Source of the DNA: Nocardia cyriacigeorgica GUH-2
GTDB taxonomy: Bacteria > Actinomycetota > Actinomycetes > Mycobacteriales > Mycobacteriaceae
Reading direction: 5' to 3'
DNA: 64,000 bases
NCBI RefSeq assembly: GCF_000284035.1
Contig: NC_016887.1
Location: 806,001 to 870,000 of the forward strand
This document shows positions 38,321-47,087 of the stretch, in pieces. The notes under the pieces were generated by a model. That model ran no database searches, was not told the DNA's origin, and saw nothing but the letters and a program-made list of their open reading frames with translations. Each line of letters opens with the position of its first letter. The first letter of the stretch is position 1. The translations under genes were made by a program, and so were the position numbers.

Positions 38321-39841
38321 TCAGCGTCCGTGCCGCAGCCGGAAGATCGTGCGTGCGATCCGCAACTGCCGCGAATTGCGTTCGAAGGTGGTGAGTTTCA
38401 GCGGTGCGCGGTACTTGGTGCGGGCGATGGCCAGGGTGCGGGTGAATTCCAGCAGTCCCAGTTCGCCATGGCTGTGGCCCTGCCCGTATTCGCCGACTCC
38501 GCCGAACGGCAGCGCTGGGATCCCGGTGCACGCGGTCGCCGAATTCACCGTCACCACGCCGACCCGCAGGCGTTCGGCGAACGCTTCGACGCTGGCGACG
38601 TCGCGGGTGAACACCGATACCGACAGCCCGCTGCCCACGGCGTTCACCCGCCGCACCGCCTCGTCCATATCGGCGACCTTGTTCACCACCAGCACCGGCC
38701 CGATGGCCTCACCGCTGACGACCAGGCTTTCCTCCGGCACCTCGGCCAGCACGATCGGTTCGACGTACGGTTCGCGGATCGAGTCGAGCCCGCCGACCAC
38801 CGCGCGTCCGCCGCGGGCCAGCGCGTCGCGCACCTGCCTGCGGACCACATCGGTCTGTTCTTCGAGGATCATCGGCCCGTAGGAGGCGTTCCTGGCCGCG
38901 CCGGGCCGCAGCCGCCGCGCGTGCTCGATCACCAGATCGAGGAACGGTTCGTACACCGATTCGGCCACGTAGGCGCGCTGGACACCCGCCGCGTTCTGGC
39001 CGGCATTGGCCATGGCGCCGAACACCGCGGCCTCGGCAGCCTCGTCGAGCTTGGCATCGACCTGCACCACCATGGCGCCCTTGCCGCTGTACTCCACCAC
39101 CACCGGCGTCAGCGTTTGCGCGCACAGCTCGATCACCTTGCGGCCCTCGGCTTCCGGGCCCGCGTAGGCGATCTTGTCCACCCCGGCCCGGCACAGCGCG
39201 GCGGTGGTGGTGGCGTCGCCGGTGACCGCTTGCAGTACCGGCTGATCGGGCGCGAGTTCCGCCCAGGTCTGGGCCAGCCACACCCCGACGCCGGTGGTCA
39301 GCTCGTGCGGTTTGAACACCACCGCATTGCCCGCGGCCATCGCGTAGGCGATCGAACCCATCGGCGTGAACACCGGGTTGTGCCAGGCGCCGATCACGCC
39401 GATCACGCCGAGCGGCAGGAACCCCACCGAGGCGCGCTGATTGCGGGTGAGCCAGGTGGAATCGATGACCTTGCGGCCGAGCGTGCGACCGGCATTGCGG
39501 GCGGCCCAGTCGAGGTTCTCGATGGCCAGCAGGACTTCGATGGCGGCATCGGCCTCGGGCTTGCCGGTTTCTTCCCGGACGATATCGATCAGTTCGCCGG
39601 AGCGGCGGGCGATGCTGCGTTTCCAGTCCAGCAGCCATCGCTTGCGGGCACCGAAACTCAGGTGCGCCCACCACTTTTCGGCTGCACGGGCCGCGCGAAC
39701 GGCACGTTTCAGCTCGCTGGAATCCTGGACGGCGTAAGTGCCGACCGTCTCCCCGGTGCGTGGGTCGTAGGACGTAAGCACGCTCGGTCGGCCCGATCCT
39801 CCCGAACGCGCCGCCACATGTGGCTGCGCGGACTCGGCCAT
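38321..39841 (-). CDS. Aldehyde dehydrogenase family protein without the catalytic cysteine
   Basis: A 506-residue ALDH-fold protein. I took ATG 39841 (MAESAQPHVAARSGG) rather than the longer reading frame to 40027, because the added residues are Arg-rich and non-homologous. Family landmarks are present: GVIGVIGAWHNPV, GNAVVFKPHE, the general-base region VVEYSGKGAMVV and the C-terminal LPFGGVGEYGQG. The catalytic segment, normally GQ-x-C, reads NAGQNAAGVQR, so the nucleophilic cysteine is Ala (checked on the reverse complement near 38983-39013). Oxidation of aldehydes by the normal thiohemiacetal route is not expected. It may be a pseudoenzyme or have another activity. Confidence 0.88.
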   Translation of the reverse strand: MAESAQPHVAARSGGSGRPSVLTSYDPRTGETVGTYAVQDSSELKRAVRAARAAEKWWAHLSFGARKRWLLDWKRSIARRSGELIDIVREETGKPEADAAIEVLLAIENLDWAARNAGRTLGRKVIDSTWLTRNQRASVGFLPLGVIGVIGAWHNPVFTPMGSIAYAMAAGNAVVFKPHELTTGVGVWLAQTWAELAPDQPVLQAVTGDATTTAALCRAGVDKIAYAGPEAEGRKVIELCAQTLTPVVVEYSGKGAMVVQVDAKLDEAAEAAVFGAMANAGQNAAGVQRAYVAESVYEPFLDLVIEHARRLRPGAARNASYGPMILEEQTDVVRRQVRDALARGGRAVVGGLDSIREPYVEPIVLAEVPEESLVVSGEAIGPVLVVNKVADMDEAVRRVNAVGSGLSVSVFTRDVASVEAFAERLRVGVVTVNSATACTGIPALPFGGVGEYGQGHSHGELGLLEFTRTLAIARTKYRAPLKLTTFERNSRQLRIARTIFRLRHGR

Positions 39842-40113
39842 GGCTCCAAGACTATGGGCGCGCCGACCGGCCGACAAGGTACGGCCGCTGCCATCTTGCT
39901 GCCGAATACCCGCCGTACCTGCGCCTATTCGAGACCCGGCGGATAGTGTGAGTAAGCGCACAACCGGACGGTCCGCAGCACCGGTGCGCCCGGACCGCCC
40001 CGGATCCGAAACCCGGGCCGGTAACATCGCGCCCGGCGGTACGGATCACCATGCGGGACGTCGCTGCGTGCGCTCCGGCGACCCACCCCTGCCCGGCCGA
40101 TAGTGGAGAGTTG

Positions 40114-41097
40114 ATGCCGAGTTCGAATCATGTCGAGGCGCCCGCGAGCGAACCCGCCGTCCAGGTCACGGACGTGCGGAAGTCGTTCGGTGAGGTGCAC
40201 GCGCTGCAAGGCATCAGCTTCACCGCCAAGAAGGCGAGCGTGCTGGGTGTGCTCGGCCCGAACGGGGCCGGCAAAACCACTACCGTCAAGATCCTGTCCA
40301 CGCTGCTGCGCCCGGATTCGGGCACCGCGATCGTCGCCGGTCACGATGTGCAGAAGGATCCGGCGGGCGTGCGGCGTTCGATCATGATGACCGGCCAGTA
40401 CGCCGCGCTGGACGAGAACCTGTCCGGCCGGGAGAACCTGGAGCTGTTCGGCCGGCTGATGGGCCTGAGCAAATCCGCCGCCCGCCAACGCGCCGACACC
40501 CTGCTCGAGGAATTCGACCTGGTCAGCGCCGGTCGCCGAGCGGTGCGCAACTACTCCGGCGGTATGCGCAGGCGCGTCGACATCGCCTGCGGCCTGGTGG
40601 TGCGCCCCGAGGTGGTGTTCCTCGACGAGCCGACCACCGGACTGGATCCGCGCAGCCGCCAGGGCGTGTGGGATCTGGTCAACGCGCTCAAGGCGCAGGG
40701 CATCACCGTGCTGCTGACCACGCAGTACCTCGAAGAGGCCGACGTGCTCAGCGACAACATCATCGTCATCGATAAGGGCACCGTCATCGCCGAGGGCACC
40801 GCCGACGAACTCAAGGAGAAGACCGGCGGCAGCTACTGCGAGGTCGTCCCGCTGGATCCGTCCGATCTGGCCAAGGCCGCCACCGCGCTCGGTGATCTGG
40901 TGCCGGCCGCGGTATCGGCCGAGCTGAACGGCGCCGACCGGCTGTCCATCCCCGCGCCGGAGGGCGCCGCCACCCTGGCCGAGGCGTTGCGCCGGCTGGA
41001 TTCTGCCGGGGTCGACCTGGCCGATATCGCGCTGCGGCGGCCCTCGCTCGACGATGTGTTCCTCTCCATCACCGGCCATTCGGGCGGTCACGCGTGA
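40114..41097 (+). CDS. ABC transporter ATP-binding protein, DrrA type
   Basis: A 327-residue ATPase of the daunorubicin-resistance/lipid-export class. ATG 40114 follows GGAGAG, with an in-frame TTG directly before it. Walker A is GPNGAGKTTTVK, the signature NYSGGMRRRVDIA and Walker B VVFLDEPTTGLDP. The C-terminal extension after TADELKEKTGG is typical of DrrA-like proteins. The stop overlaps the GTG start of the first permease, so translation is coupled. In mycolic-acid bacteria such systems often export complex lipids or lipopeptides; the cargo here is unknown. Confidence 0.93.
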   Translation: MPSSNHVEAPASEPAVQVTDVRKSFGEVHALQGISFTAKKASVLGVLGPNGAGKTTTVKILSTLLRPDSGTAIVAGHDVQKDPAGVRRSIMMTGQYAALDENLSGRENLELFGRLMGLSKSAARQRADTLLEEFDLVSAGRRAVRNYSGGMRRRVDIACGLVVRPEVVFLDEPTTGLDPRSRQGVWDLVNALKAQGITVLLTTQYLEEADVLSDNIIVIDKGTVIAEGTADELKEKTGGSYCEVVPLDPSDLAKAATALGDLVPAAVSAELNGADRLSIPAPEGAATLAEALRRLDSAGVDLADIALRRPSLDDVFLSITGHSGGHA

Positions 41098-41909
41098 GTG
41101 TTGCCACCACCGAGGCAGGCGGCACCCAGCTGTTCGCCGAACTGCCCGTCGCCAAGCTGTCCTCCTTCGCCCAGTGGCGCGCGCTGACCGGCCGCATCAT
41201 CTGGACGATGGCCACCAAGGGTGAGTTGATCGTCGCGATCATCACCCCGCTGGTGTTCACCCTCGGCTTCTATCTGCCGCTGCGGTACGTGATGAAGTTC
41301 CAGGGCATCGACTACGCCCAGTTCGTCATGCCGATCATCGTGTTGCAGACGATGGCGTTCACCATGATGTCGAATGCCCAGCTGTCCGCGTTCGAGGCGC
41401 TGACCGGGCTCAGTACCCGTTTGCAGACCATGCCGATCGGCACGCTGGTGCCGCTGTCGGCGCGGATCTCCGCCGGTGTGGTGCGGTCGGTGTGCTCGCT
41501 GACCGCGGCGCTGATCTACGGCCACATCATCGGATTCCGGTTCGAGGCGGGCTGGGGCCAGGCGATCTTGTTCTGTGTGTTCTCGCTGGCCATCAGCATC
41601 GTGCTGTCGCTGGGCGCCGATGCCCTCGGCAGCCTGACCAAGAGCCCGGAATCGCTGAGCCAGGCGCTGACCCTGCCCACCCTGATTTTCGGCATGCTCT
41701 CCTGCGGTTTCGTGCCGGAGTCCGGGTTTCCCGAGTGGATCCGGCCGTTCGTGCGCAATCAGCCGATCTCGCAGCTGTCGTTCGCGCTGCGCGATATGGC
41801 CGCCGACGGGGTGACCTGGCAGGTGCTGTGGGTGCCGCTGGTGTGGTTGATCGGCGCGGGCGTGGTCTTCGCGCCGCTGGCGGTGTGGGCGAGCGTGAGG
41901 CGGTCATGA
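41094..41909 (+). CDS. ABC-2 type permease, DrrB-like
   Basis: A 271-residue membrane protein with about six hydrophobic segments (for example ELIVAIITPLVFTLGFYL and QAILFCVFSLAISIVLSL) and the conserved region SCGFVPESGFPEWIRPFVRN found in ABC-2 exporters. The GTG start overlaps the ATPase stop (GTGA), and its own stop overlaps the next ATG. It is one half of the transmembrane channel of the three-gene exporter. Confidence 0.92.
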   Translation: MSVATTEAGGTQLFAELPVAKLSSFAQWRALTGRIIWTMATKGELIVAIITPLVFTLGFYLPLRYVMKFQGIDYAQFVMPIIVLQTMAFTMMSNAQLSAFEALTGLSTRLQTMPIGTLVPLSARISAGVVRSVCSLTAALIYGHIIGFRFEAGWGQAILFCVFSLAISIVLSLGADALGSLTKSPESLSQALTLPTLIFGMLSCGFVPESGFPEWIRPFVRNQPISQLSFALRDMAADGVTWQVLWVPLVWLIGAGVVFAPLAVWASVRRS

Positions 41910-42778
41910 GTTCAGTGCAGACATCCGCGGACGTCGAGATGACCGACGCGCCGGAGACCGGGTGGAACACCCCGCTGCCGACCGTGCACGCGCGTTCGGA
42001 GAGCTCGCTCGCCAACTGGTGGACCCACAGCCTGATCCAGACCAAACGGCTGCTGCTGGTGTGGGCCCGCGATCCCGCGACCACCATCCAGACCATCCTG
42101 TACCCGGCGCTGACGCTGCTGATGTTCTGGATCGTGCTGGGCGATTCGATCACCGCGGCTACCGGCAAACCGAGCGTCTACGGCACCGTCCCGATGATCA
42201 CCCTGGTCGCCGCGATGGCCGGCGCGGTGGTCAGCGCGCTCGGCTTCAAAACCGAGAAGGCCACCGGGCTGCTCGGCCGGTTCTGGACCATGCCGGTGCA
42301 CCGGGCCGCGGGCCTGACCGGGCGTTTGTTCGCCGAGGCGATCCGGGTGCTGGTCACCACGCTGTTCGTGATCGCGGTGGGTTTCTGCATCGGGTTCCGG
42401 TTCGATCAGGGCCCGGTGGCGGCACTGGCGTTGATCGGCATCCCGGTGCTGTTCGGCGTCGGGTTCGCGGTGTTCGTGACCGCACTGGCGACCCTCACCG
42501 AGGGCGTCATGCTGGTCAACGTCATCGGCATCATCAACACCCTGCTGATGTTCTTCAACTCCGGTTTCGTCCCCGTCTACGCCTACCCGGTGTGGTTGCA
42601 GGACGTGGTGGCCAACCAGCCGATGAGCTGCGCCATCGACGCCATGCGCGGACTGTCCTACGGCGGGCCGGTGGCCGAGCCGATGATCAAGACACTGTTG
42701 TGGACAGTCGGCATCGTCATCGTGTTCGCCTACCCGGCCGTGCGCGGTTACCGGCGGGCGGCCGAAACCGGCGCCTGA
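41906..42778 (+). CDS. ABC-2 type permease, DrrC-like
   Basis: A 290-residue second permease. ATG 41906 sits in an ATGA overlap with the preceding stop; the frame is open much further upstream, but that part is a shadow of the first permease. The protein has a polar N-terminus of about 60 residues, then six hydrophobic segments and the paired motif NSGFVPVYAYPVWLQDVVAN. With the ATPase and first permease it forms a complete exporter. It ends one base before the convergent lycopene-cyclase-family gene. Confidence 0.92.
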   Translation: MSSVQTSADVEMTDAPETGWNTPLPTVHARSESSLANWWTHSLIQTKRLLLVWARDPATTIQTILYPALTLLMFWIVLGDSITAATGKPSVYGTVPMITLVAAMAGAVVSALGFKTEKATGLLGRFWTMPVHRAAGLTGRLFAEAIRVLVTTLFVIAVGFCIGFRFDQGPVAALALIGIPVLFGVGFAVFVTALATLTEGVMLVNVIGIINTLLMFFNSGFVPVYAYPVWLQDVVANQPMSCAIDAMRGLSYGGPVAEPMIKTLLWTVGIVIVFAYPAVRGYRRAAETGA

Positions 42779-42779
42779 T

Positions 42780-43976
42780 TCAGCTGATCCGGCGGGGTTC
42801 GCGGGCGGGCGCGGGCTCGTACTCGTAGCCCACCCAGCGGTTGCGGTTGGTCCAGCCGACCAGGTCGTAGCGCCAGCGGAACGGCCAGGTGTGGGCGACG
42901 GTATTGACCAGCACGGCACCGAGCGCGGTGTAGTCGTCGTGCGCGGACAGCAGCGCCCGCTGGCCGCGTGGTGAGGCGGTGAAGAACGCCTCGAACATGG
43001 CGATGGACTGCTCGGTCGTCAGCCGGCCCAGCCCCCACAGCCCGCGCATCCGCATCCAATAGACCAGCCGCGCCCGCGGCGACCACAGCGCGGCCACCGG
43101 ATCACGGCCCTGCTGGATCGCATCGATCGCGGTATCGACCAGCGCCAGCGAATCGGCAACACTGTAACCGGTACACGGATGCATCATGCCGCCGCGGGAA
43201 CCGAATGGGATCACCCGGCCGGTGCCCTTCTTCGGCGGCGGCTGGTCCAGCGGATAGTGCGCGGCCTCGGTCGGTTCGCTGCCGGTGAGCCGGATGCCGT
43301 GGGCGGCGAGCCGGTTCAGGGTGCGCTTGCGCAATTCGTGCTGAGGCATGCCGCCGCGCAGTCCGAGGCTGGTCTCCTCGAAGATCACCGTGCCGTCGCC
43401 GAGCGGGACCGAGTACAGGAACGACGGCGGTTCGGCATTGCTCGCGCCATTCTCCGGCCGCCAGTCCAGCAGCAGACCCTCACCGTCGGCCACCATCGGG
43501 GCGGCGGTCTCGGCGTCGACGAAGATGCCGTGCGCGCTGGCCGTGCGCCGGGAGCCGGGGGAGGGCAGGCCGCGGGTATCGACGACGGCGTCGGCCGCGA
43601 TCACCGTGCCGTCGGCCAGCTCCACCACATGCGGTTCCACCCGCGCCGCACGTCCGGCCCGCACCGTGGCCGGGTCCAGCGGCAGCGCGTCCCGCAGCCC
43701 CGGCTTGGACAGCACGCAATACGGGCGGAGGATGCGGTGCTCGCTCCTGGCCCAGACGGTGGGCGCCTCGATCCGGCTCGCGATGGCGCTCTGCGGTAAC
43801 CAGTCGGGCAGTTCGTCCACCCAGCAGGAGAAGGTGGGCGGCCACAGCCGGTCCGGCCGGGGATCGACCGCGGCGACGGACAAGCCGGCGGCCTGCGCGC
43901 GGTGTGCCAGGGCCCGGCCGGCCGGGCCGAGCCCGACGACGCAGACGTCGACCTTGTGAACCGCGCTGACTGCCAT
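42780..43976 (-). CDS. Lycopene cyclase family flavoprotein
   Basis: A 398-residue FAD-binding protein. The dinucleotide motif GLGPAGRALAHR is near residue 15. FSCWVDELPDWLP, VIFEETSL and GMMHPCTGYSVADSLAL are landmarks of plant/cyanobacterial-type lycopene beta-cyclases, which close the psi ends of lycopene using reduced FAD. ATG 43976 was chosen; a TTG 12 bases upstream behind GGAACGG is an alternative. No other carotenoid gene (crtE, crtB, crtI) is visible nearby, so it either works with genes elsewhere or has another substrate. It is divergent from the second mycolyltransferase across 241 bases. Confidence 0.85.
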   Translation of the reverse strand: MAVSAVHKVDVCVVGLGPAGRALAHRAQAAGLSVAAVDPRPDRLWPPTFSCWVDELPDWLPQSAIASRIEAPTVWARSEHRILRPYCVLSKPGLRDALPLDPATVRAGRAARVEPHVVELADGTVIAADAVVDTRGLPSPGSRRTASAHGIFVDAETAAPMVADGEGLLLDWRPENGASNAEPPSFLYSVPLGDGTVIFEETSLGLRGGMPQHELRKRTLNRLAAHGIRLTGSEPTEAAHYPLDQPPPKKGTGRVIPFGSRGGMMHPCTGYSVADSLALVDTAIDAIQQGRDPVAALWSPRARLVYWMRMRGLWGLGRLTTEQSIAMFEAFFTASPRGQRALLSAHDDYTALGAVLVNTVAHTWPFRWRYDLVGWTNRNRWVGYEYEPAPAREPRRIS

Positions 43977-44217
43977 AGAGGCATTCAAACCGTTCCCGAC
44001 ACGCCGACGCAACCATCCGGCAGGTGTGCCGCGATATATCGGCCCGCAAAGCGCTGCTGTTACAGCGAAATTCGAATAGGTCCGAATTCCGCCGCCGCAG
44101 TGCGCAGGGCTGCCCCCATTTCTGGTGTCCCCGCAATTCCAGTCGTGAAAGTTGTTGTGCCGCAACATAGCGTTGCTTTCGGAGCATCGAGGTGTTCCAC
44201 TGTGCAGAAGGGACATC

Positions 44218-45228
44218 ATGAGAGGCCGATTCCTCCGCCAGCTCGGGCTGGTGGCCGCCGCGGTCACCGCGGCCGCGATCCTTCCCGTCTCGGCGTACGC
44301 CGAGACGACGGATTCCCGCGCGGCATCGTCGATTGTCGCGGTATCCGAGCGCGACGCCCGCAATGTCACCCTCACGGTGCATTCGGCGGCGATGGATCTC
44401 GACATTCCGGTCGAGGTGATGAAGGCCGCCGATACCGGCGTGCCGCGGCCGGTGCTGTATCTGCTGCTCGGCGCGGGCGGCGGGGTGGACGGCTCCAATT
44501 GGGGGACCAAGACCGATGTGCTGGAGTTCCTCGCCGACAAGAACGTGCACGCGGTCTCGCCGATCGGCGGCATGTTCAGCTACTACGCCGACTGGCAAAA
44601 AGACGACCCGCGGCTGGGCAAGCAGAAGTGGAAGACCTTCCTCACCAGCGAACTGCCGCCGCTGATCGACGAATACCTGGGCACCAGCGGCCGCAACGGC
44701 ATCGCCGGATTCTCCATGTCGGGCACCAGCAGCCTCGCCCTGGCGGCCACCACCGGCGATCTGTACGACGCCGCGGCCGCCTACAGCGGCTGCGCCCAGA
44801 TCAGCGATCCGGCCGGCCAGGAGTTCGTGCGGCTGACCATCGAGGAGTGGGGCCTGGCCGAGAAGGACAACATGTACGGCCCGCCCAGCGATCCGGCTTG
44901 GGCTGCCAACGACCCCTACGTCCAGGCGGAGGGCCTGCGCGGAAAAGCGCTCTACATTTCCAGCGGCAGCGGCCTGCCCGGTATGTACGACCAATACGGC
45001 GGTAAGTATTCGCTGGAAGGCCCATGGCTTTTCGCGAATCAAATCGTGCTCGGCGGAATCATCGAGGCCGCGACGAATTACTGCTCGCACAATATGCAGG
45101 ACCGGCTCAACGATCTCGGAATTCCGGCGACCTACAACTTCCGGCCCGACGGCACCCATTCCTGGGGCTACTGGCAGGACGCGCTGAAGGATTCCTGGCC
45201 GACGCTGGCTCCGGCGCTGGGGATATGA
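44218..45228 (+). CDS. Secreted mycolyltransferase, antigen 85 family (second copy)
   Basis: A 336-residue paralogue of the 33924 gene. ATG 44218 is preceded by AGAAGGG. The signal peptide MRGRFLRQLGLVAAAV... ends near VSAYAE. Shared blocks with the first copy include LTVHSAAMD, SYYADW, KWKTFLTSELPPLID and AYSGCAQISDP. The nucleophile elbow is GFSMSGTS and the catalytic His is in GTHSWGYW. The lipase gene starts one base after the stop, so the two are almost certainly co-transcribed. Ag85 enzymes build the outer mycolate layer outside the membrane; the partner lipase suggests lipid turnover in the same compartment. Confidence 0.92.
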   Translation: MRGRFLRQLGLVAAAVTAAAILPVSAYAETTDSRAASSIVAVSERDARNVTLTVHSAAMDLDIPVEVMKAADTGVPRPVLYLLLGAGGGVDGSNWGTKTDVLEFLADKNVHAVSPIGGMFSYYADWQKDDPRLGKQKWKTFLTSELPPLIDEYLGTSGRNGIAGFSMSGTSSLALAATTGDLYDAAAAYSGCAQISDPAGQEFVRLTIEEWGLAEKDNMYGPPSDPAWAANDPYVQAEGLRGKALYISSGSGLPGMYDQYGGKYSLEGPWLFANQIVLGGIIEAATNYCSHNMQDRLNDLGIPATYNFRPDGTHSWGYWQDALKDSWPTLAPALGI

Positions 45229-45229
45229 C

Positions 45230-46183
45230 ATGCGCAACGCGATACCGGCCCCCGGACATCTGGTCCGCGGGGTAGCGAGATTCGTCGTCGTAGTGATCAC
45301 CGTCGCATTCGCGGCGATCCTGCTCGCGCCGTCCGGGACGGCGCAGGTGCTGCTGCCGCCGTTGCCCGGCGCGAACGATTCCGGCTGTGTGCTCGCACCC
45401 GGCCGGGAGCCGGTGGTGCTGGTGCACGGCTCCGGCACCGACATCACCCGCAGCTTCGGTGTGCTGGCTCCGGCCTTGCGCGCGGAAGGGCACTGCGTGT
45501 TCGCGGCCAATCTGGGTCAGGGGCCCGCCCTGGTCGACGCGGTCAGCGGGCACGCGGGCTCCTCGGTCGGTGTCGGCCCGGTCGGTGCGGCGCTGTCGGG
45601 CCGCCCGGTCTGGGGTGTGGCCTCGATCGAGACCATGGCCGACGAACTCGCCGGCGTGGTGCGCACCGTGCGCGACCGCACCGGCGCCCCGCGTGTGGCC
45701 CTGGTCGGTCATTCCACCGGCGGCAACGTCATCCGGCAGTACCTGCGCGAACGCGGTGGCAACGAGGTCGCGACCGTCGTCACCCTCGGCACGCCGTACC
45801 GGGGCACCACCTGGGACGGGTTGCGTGAGATGTATCCCGATCTGGCCGCGCTCGGGCTGACCGACGCGCAGATCGCCACCCAGGTCTTCGGCACTCCGGG
45901 TGCGCAGCAGGCGGCCGGCTCACCCCTGCTGCACCGGCTCAGTGCCGGCGGCGAGACGCTGCCCGGCATCCGCTACACCGCGATCGCCTCCCGCGCGGAC
46001 ACCGTGATCACGCCCACCGACACCGCGCTGCTCGCCCAGCCCGGCGCCGACGACCGCAATATCTGGTTGCAGGACGGCTGCCCTGCGGACCGGGCCGATC
46101 ACAGCGCCATGCTCGCCGACGCCCGCGCTATCACCGCCGTCCTCATCGCACTCGACGGCCGCGACCGCCCGCTGCCCTGCTGA
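45230..46183 (+). CDS. Secreted alpha/beta-hydrolase lipase
   Basis: A 317-residue lipase (lipase class 2 / triacylglycerol lipase-like). The N-terminus has a hydrophobic export segment (RFVVVVITVAFAAILLAP), followed by the oxyanion-hole motif VVLVHGSGTD and the nucleophile GHSTGG (Ser ~162). A late His in RADHSAML completes a plausible triad. Cys residues near 53 and the C-terminus suggest disulfides in a secreted protein. The start is one base after the mycolyltransferase stop, so the genes form a pair. Confidence 0.88.
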   Translation: MRNAIPAPGHLVRGVARFVVVVITVAFAAILLAPSGTAQVLLPPLPGANDSGCVLAPGREPVVLVHGSGTDITRSFGVLAPALRAEGHCVFAANLGQGPALVDAVSGHAGSSVGVGPVGAALSGRPVWGVASIETMADELAGVVRTVRDRTGAPRVALVGHSTGGNVIRQYLRERGGNEVATVVTLGTPYRGTTWDGLREMYPDLAALGLTDAQIATQVFGTPGAQQAAGSPLLHRLSAGGETLPGIRYTAIASRADTVITPTDTALLAQPGADDRNIWLQDGCPADRADHSAMLADARAITAVLIALDGRDRPLPC

Positions 46184-46206
46184 GTGGCGGACCGCGGCCG
46201 CGGCGG

Positions 46207-46683
46207 CTACTTCGGCGTGACCCAGGTGGTGATGTCGGCGTGCACGACCTCGAGGCCGTGCTTGTCGTAGATCGACACCGGTACCACGATCTCGGTGCCC
46301 TCGACGATCGAGCCGAAGTCCGGGATCTCGGGCAGCTTCGCCACCGCGCGTAGCCCCGTCTCGGCCTTGGCCAGGTACTGCACGTTCATCGCCTTCGGGA
46401 TCCAGCGGTGGGTGGCGGGCACGGTGGCCTCGCTGAGCATGCCCATCGCGACCTCGGCCAGATTGCACGCCGCGATGGCGTGGAAGGTGCCGAGATGATT
46501 GTGGATACCGAACCATTTGGGCGAGGTGACCTCGCACAGGCCGGGCTCCAGCCGCACGACATTGGGCAGCACGGTGCCGAAGTAGGGCACCCGCGCGACC
46601 ATGCCGAGCGAGAACAGGGTGTGGCCCAGGCGGTTGTCCGGCAGCTTCTTCCAGCCGCGGTAGGTCGCGGTTTCTTTGGTCAT
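46207..46683 (-). CDS. DUF4442 / hotdog-fold thioesterase-like protein
   Basis: A 158-residue protein starting MTKETATYRGWKKLP at ATG 46683. The hotdog-type region contains GIHNHLGTFHAIAACNLAEVAMGML, similar to DUF4442 proteins related to PaaI thioesterases, which act on acyl-CoAs. The frame is open further upstream, but that sequence is the regulatory palindrome and S10 leader, not protein. Its start codon is one base from a perfect palindrome, so expression is probably controlled by a repressor. Confidence 0.82.
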   Translation of the reverse strand: MTKETATYRGWKKLPDNRLGHTLFSLGMVARVPYFGTVLPNVVRLEPGLCEVTSPKWFGIHNHLGTFHAIAACNLAEVAMGMLSEATVPATHRWIPKAMNVQYLAKAETGLRAVAKLPEIPDFGSIVEGTEIVVPVSIYDKHGLEVVHADITTWVTPK

Positions 46684-46684
46684 G

Positions 46685-46716
46685 CGAGCTATCTTACTCC
46701 GCAGTAAGATAGCTCG
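46685..46716. promoter_or_regulatory. Perfect 14-bp inverted repeat adjacent to the DUF4442 start codon
   Basis: Arms CGAGCTATCTTACT (46685-46698) and AGTAAGATAGCTCG (46703-46716) flank CCGC. The core TTACTCCGCAGTAA looks like a TetR-type operator for a fatty-acid or lipid regulator. Because it touches the start codon, the transcript could also form a hairpin covering the ribosome site. There is no adjacent regulator gene. Confidence 0.75.
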
Positions 46717-46773
46717 GTAGAGCGCCACGACATCGCACGTCAGAGCCGTATTCGTGGGTGCAGGGACCCCGAT

Positions 46774-46802
46774 TTGATCGGGCTGAGGGGTTCGGGCATA
46801 CT
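46774..46802 (+). promoter_or_regulatory. Candidate promoter of the S10 operon
   Basis: TTGATC (46774-46779) and CATACT (46797-46802) match -35 and -10 hexamers with the ideal 17-base spacing. It is the best-spaced pair I found in this gap. Confidence 0.55.
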
Positions 46803-47000
46803 GTTCGGGTTGCCTTGCACCGGCCCGTGCCCGTTTCGCTGAAACGGATGGTCGGGTGGGGCAGGCAGTACGAATCGTGTACCTCACCGTTTTCGGTGTG
46901 GGTACGTCCGGGACTATGTTCCGAGCCCGACATGGAGTGATTTCCGGGGCCGAGGAATGAGCGGACGGGCGACACGCCCGACCGCGTGGACCGGAGAACC

Positions 47001-47087
47001 ATGACAGATGAACAGCGGCGAAGACTGGGTGCGTCCCGGTCGTGGTCTCCTCTGAGACGTCTTCGTGTGTTCGGACTGTGCCAATGA
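47001..47087 (+). CDS. Possible 28-residue leader peptide upstream of rpsJ
   Basis: ATG 47001 follows GGAG five bases upstream (CCGGAGAACCATG) and is open to TGA 47085-47087. The product would be short and Arg-rich ([15 protein letters not shown]...), ending 59 bases before the rpsJ start. It lies between two leader hairpins. There is no homology evidence, so it may be chance. Confidence 0.3.
   Translation: MTDEQRRRLGASRSWSPLRRLRVFGLCQ

Noticed and set aside
39842..40027. N-terminal extension of the aldehyde dehydrogenase-like protein
   Set aside because: The extra 62 residues are Arg-rich, lie in the upstream region and have no family similarity; ATG 39841 is the natural start.
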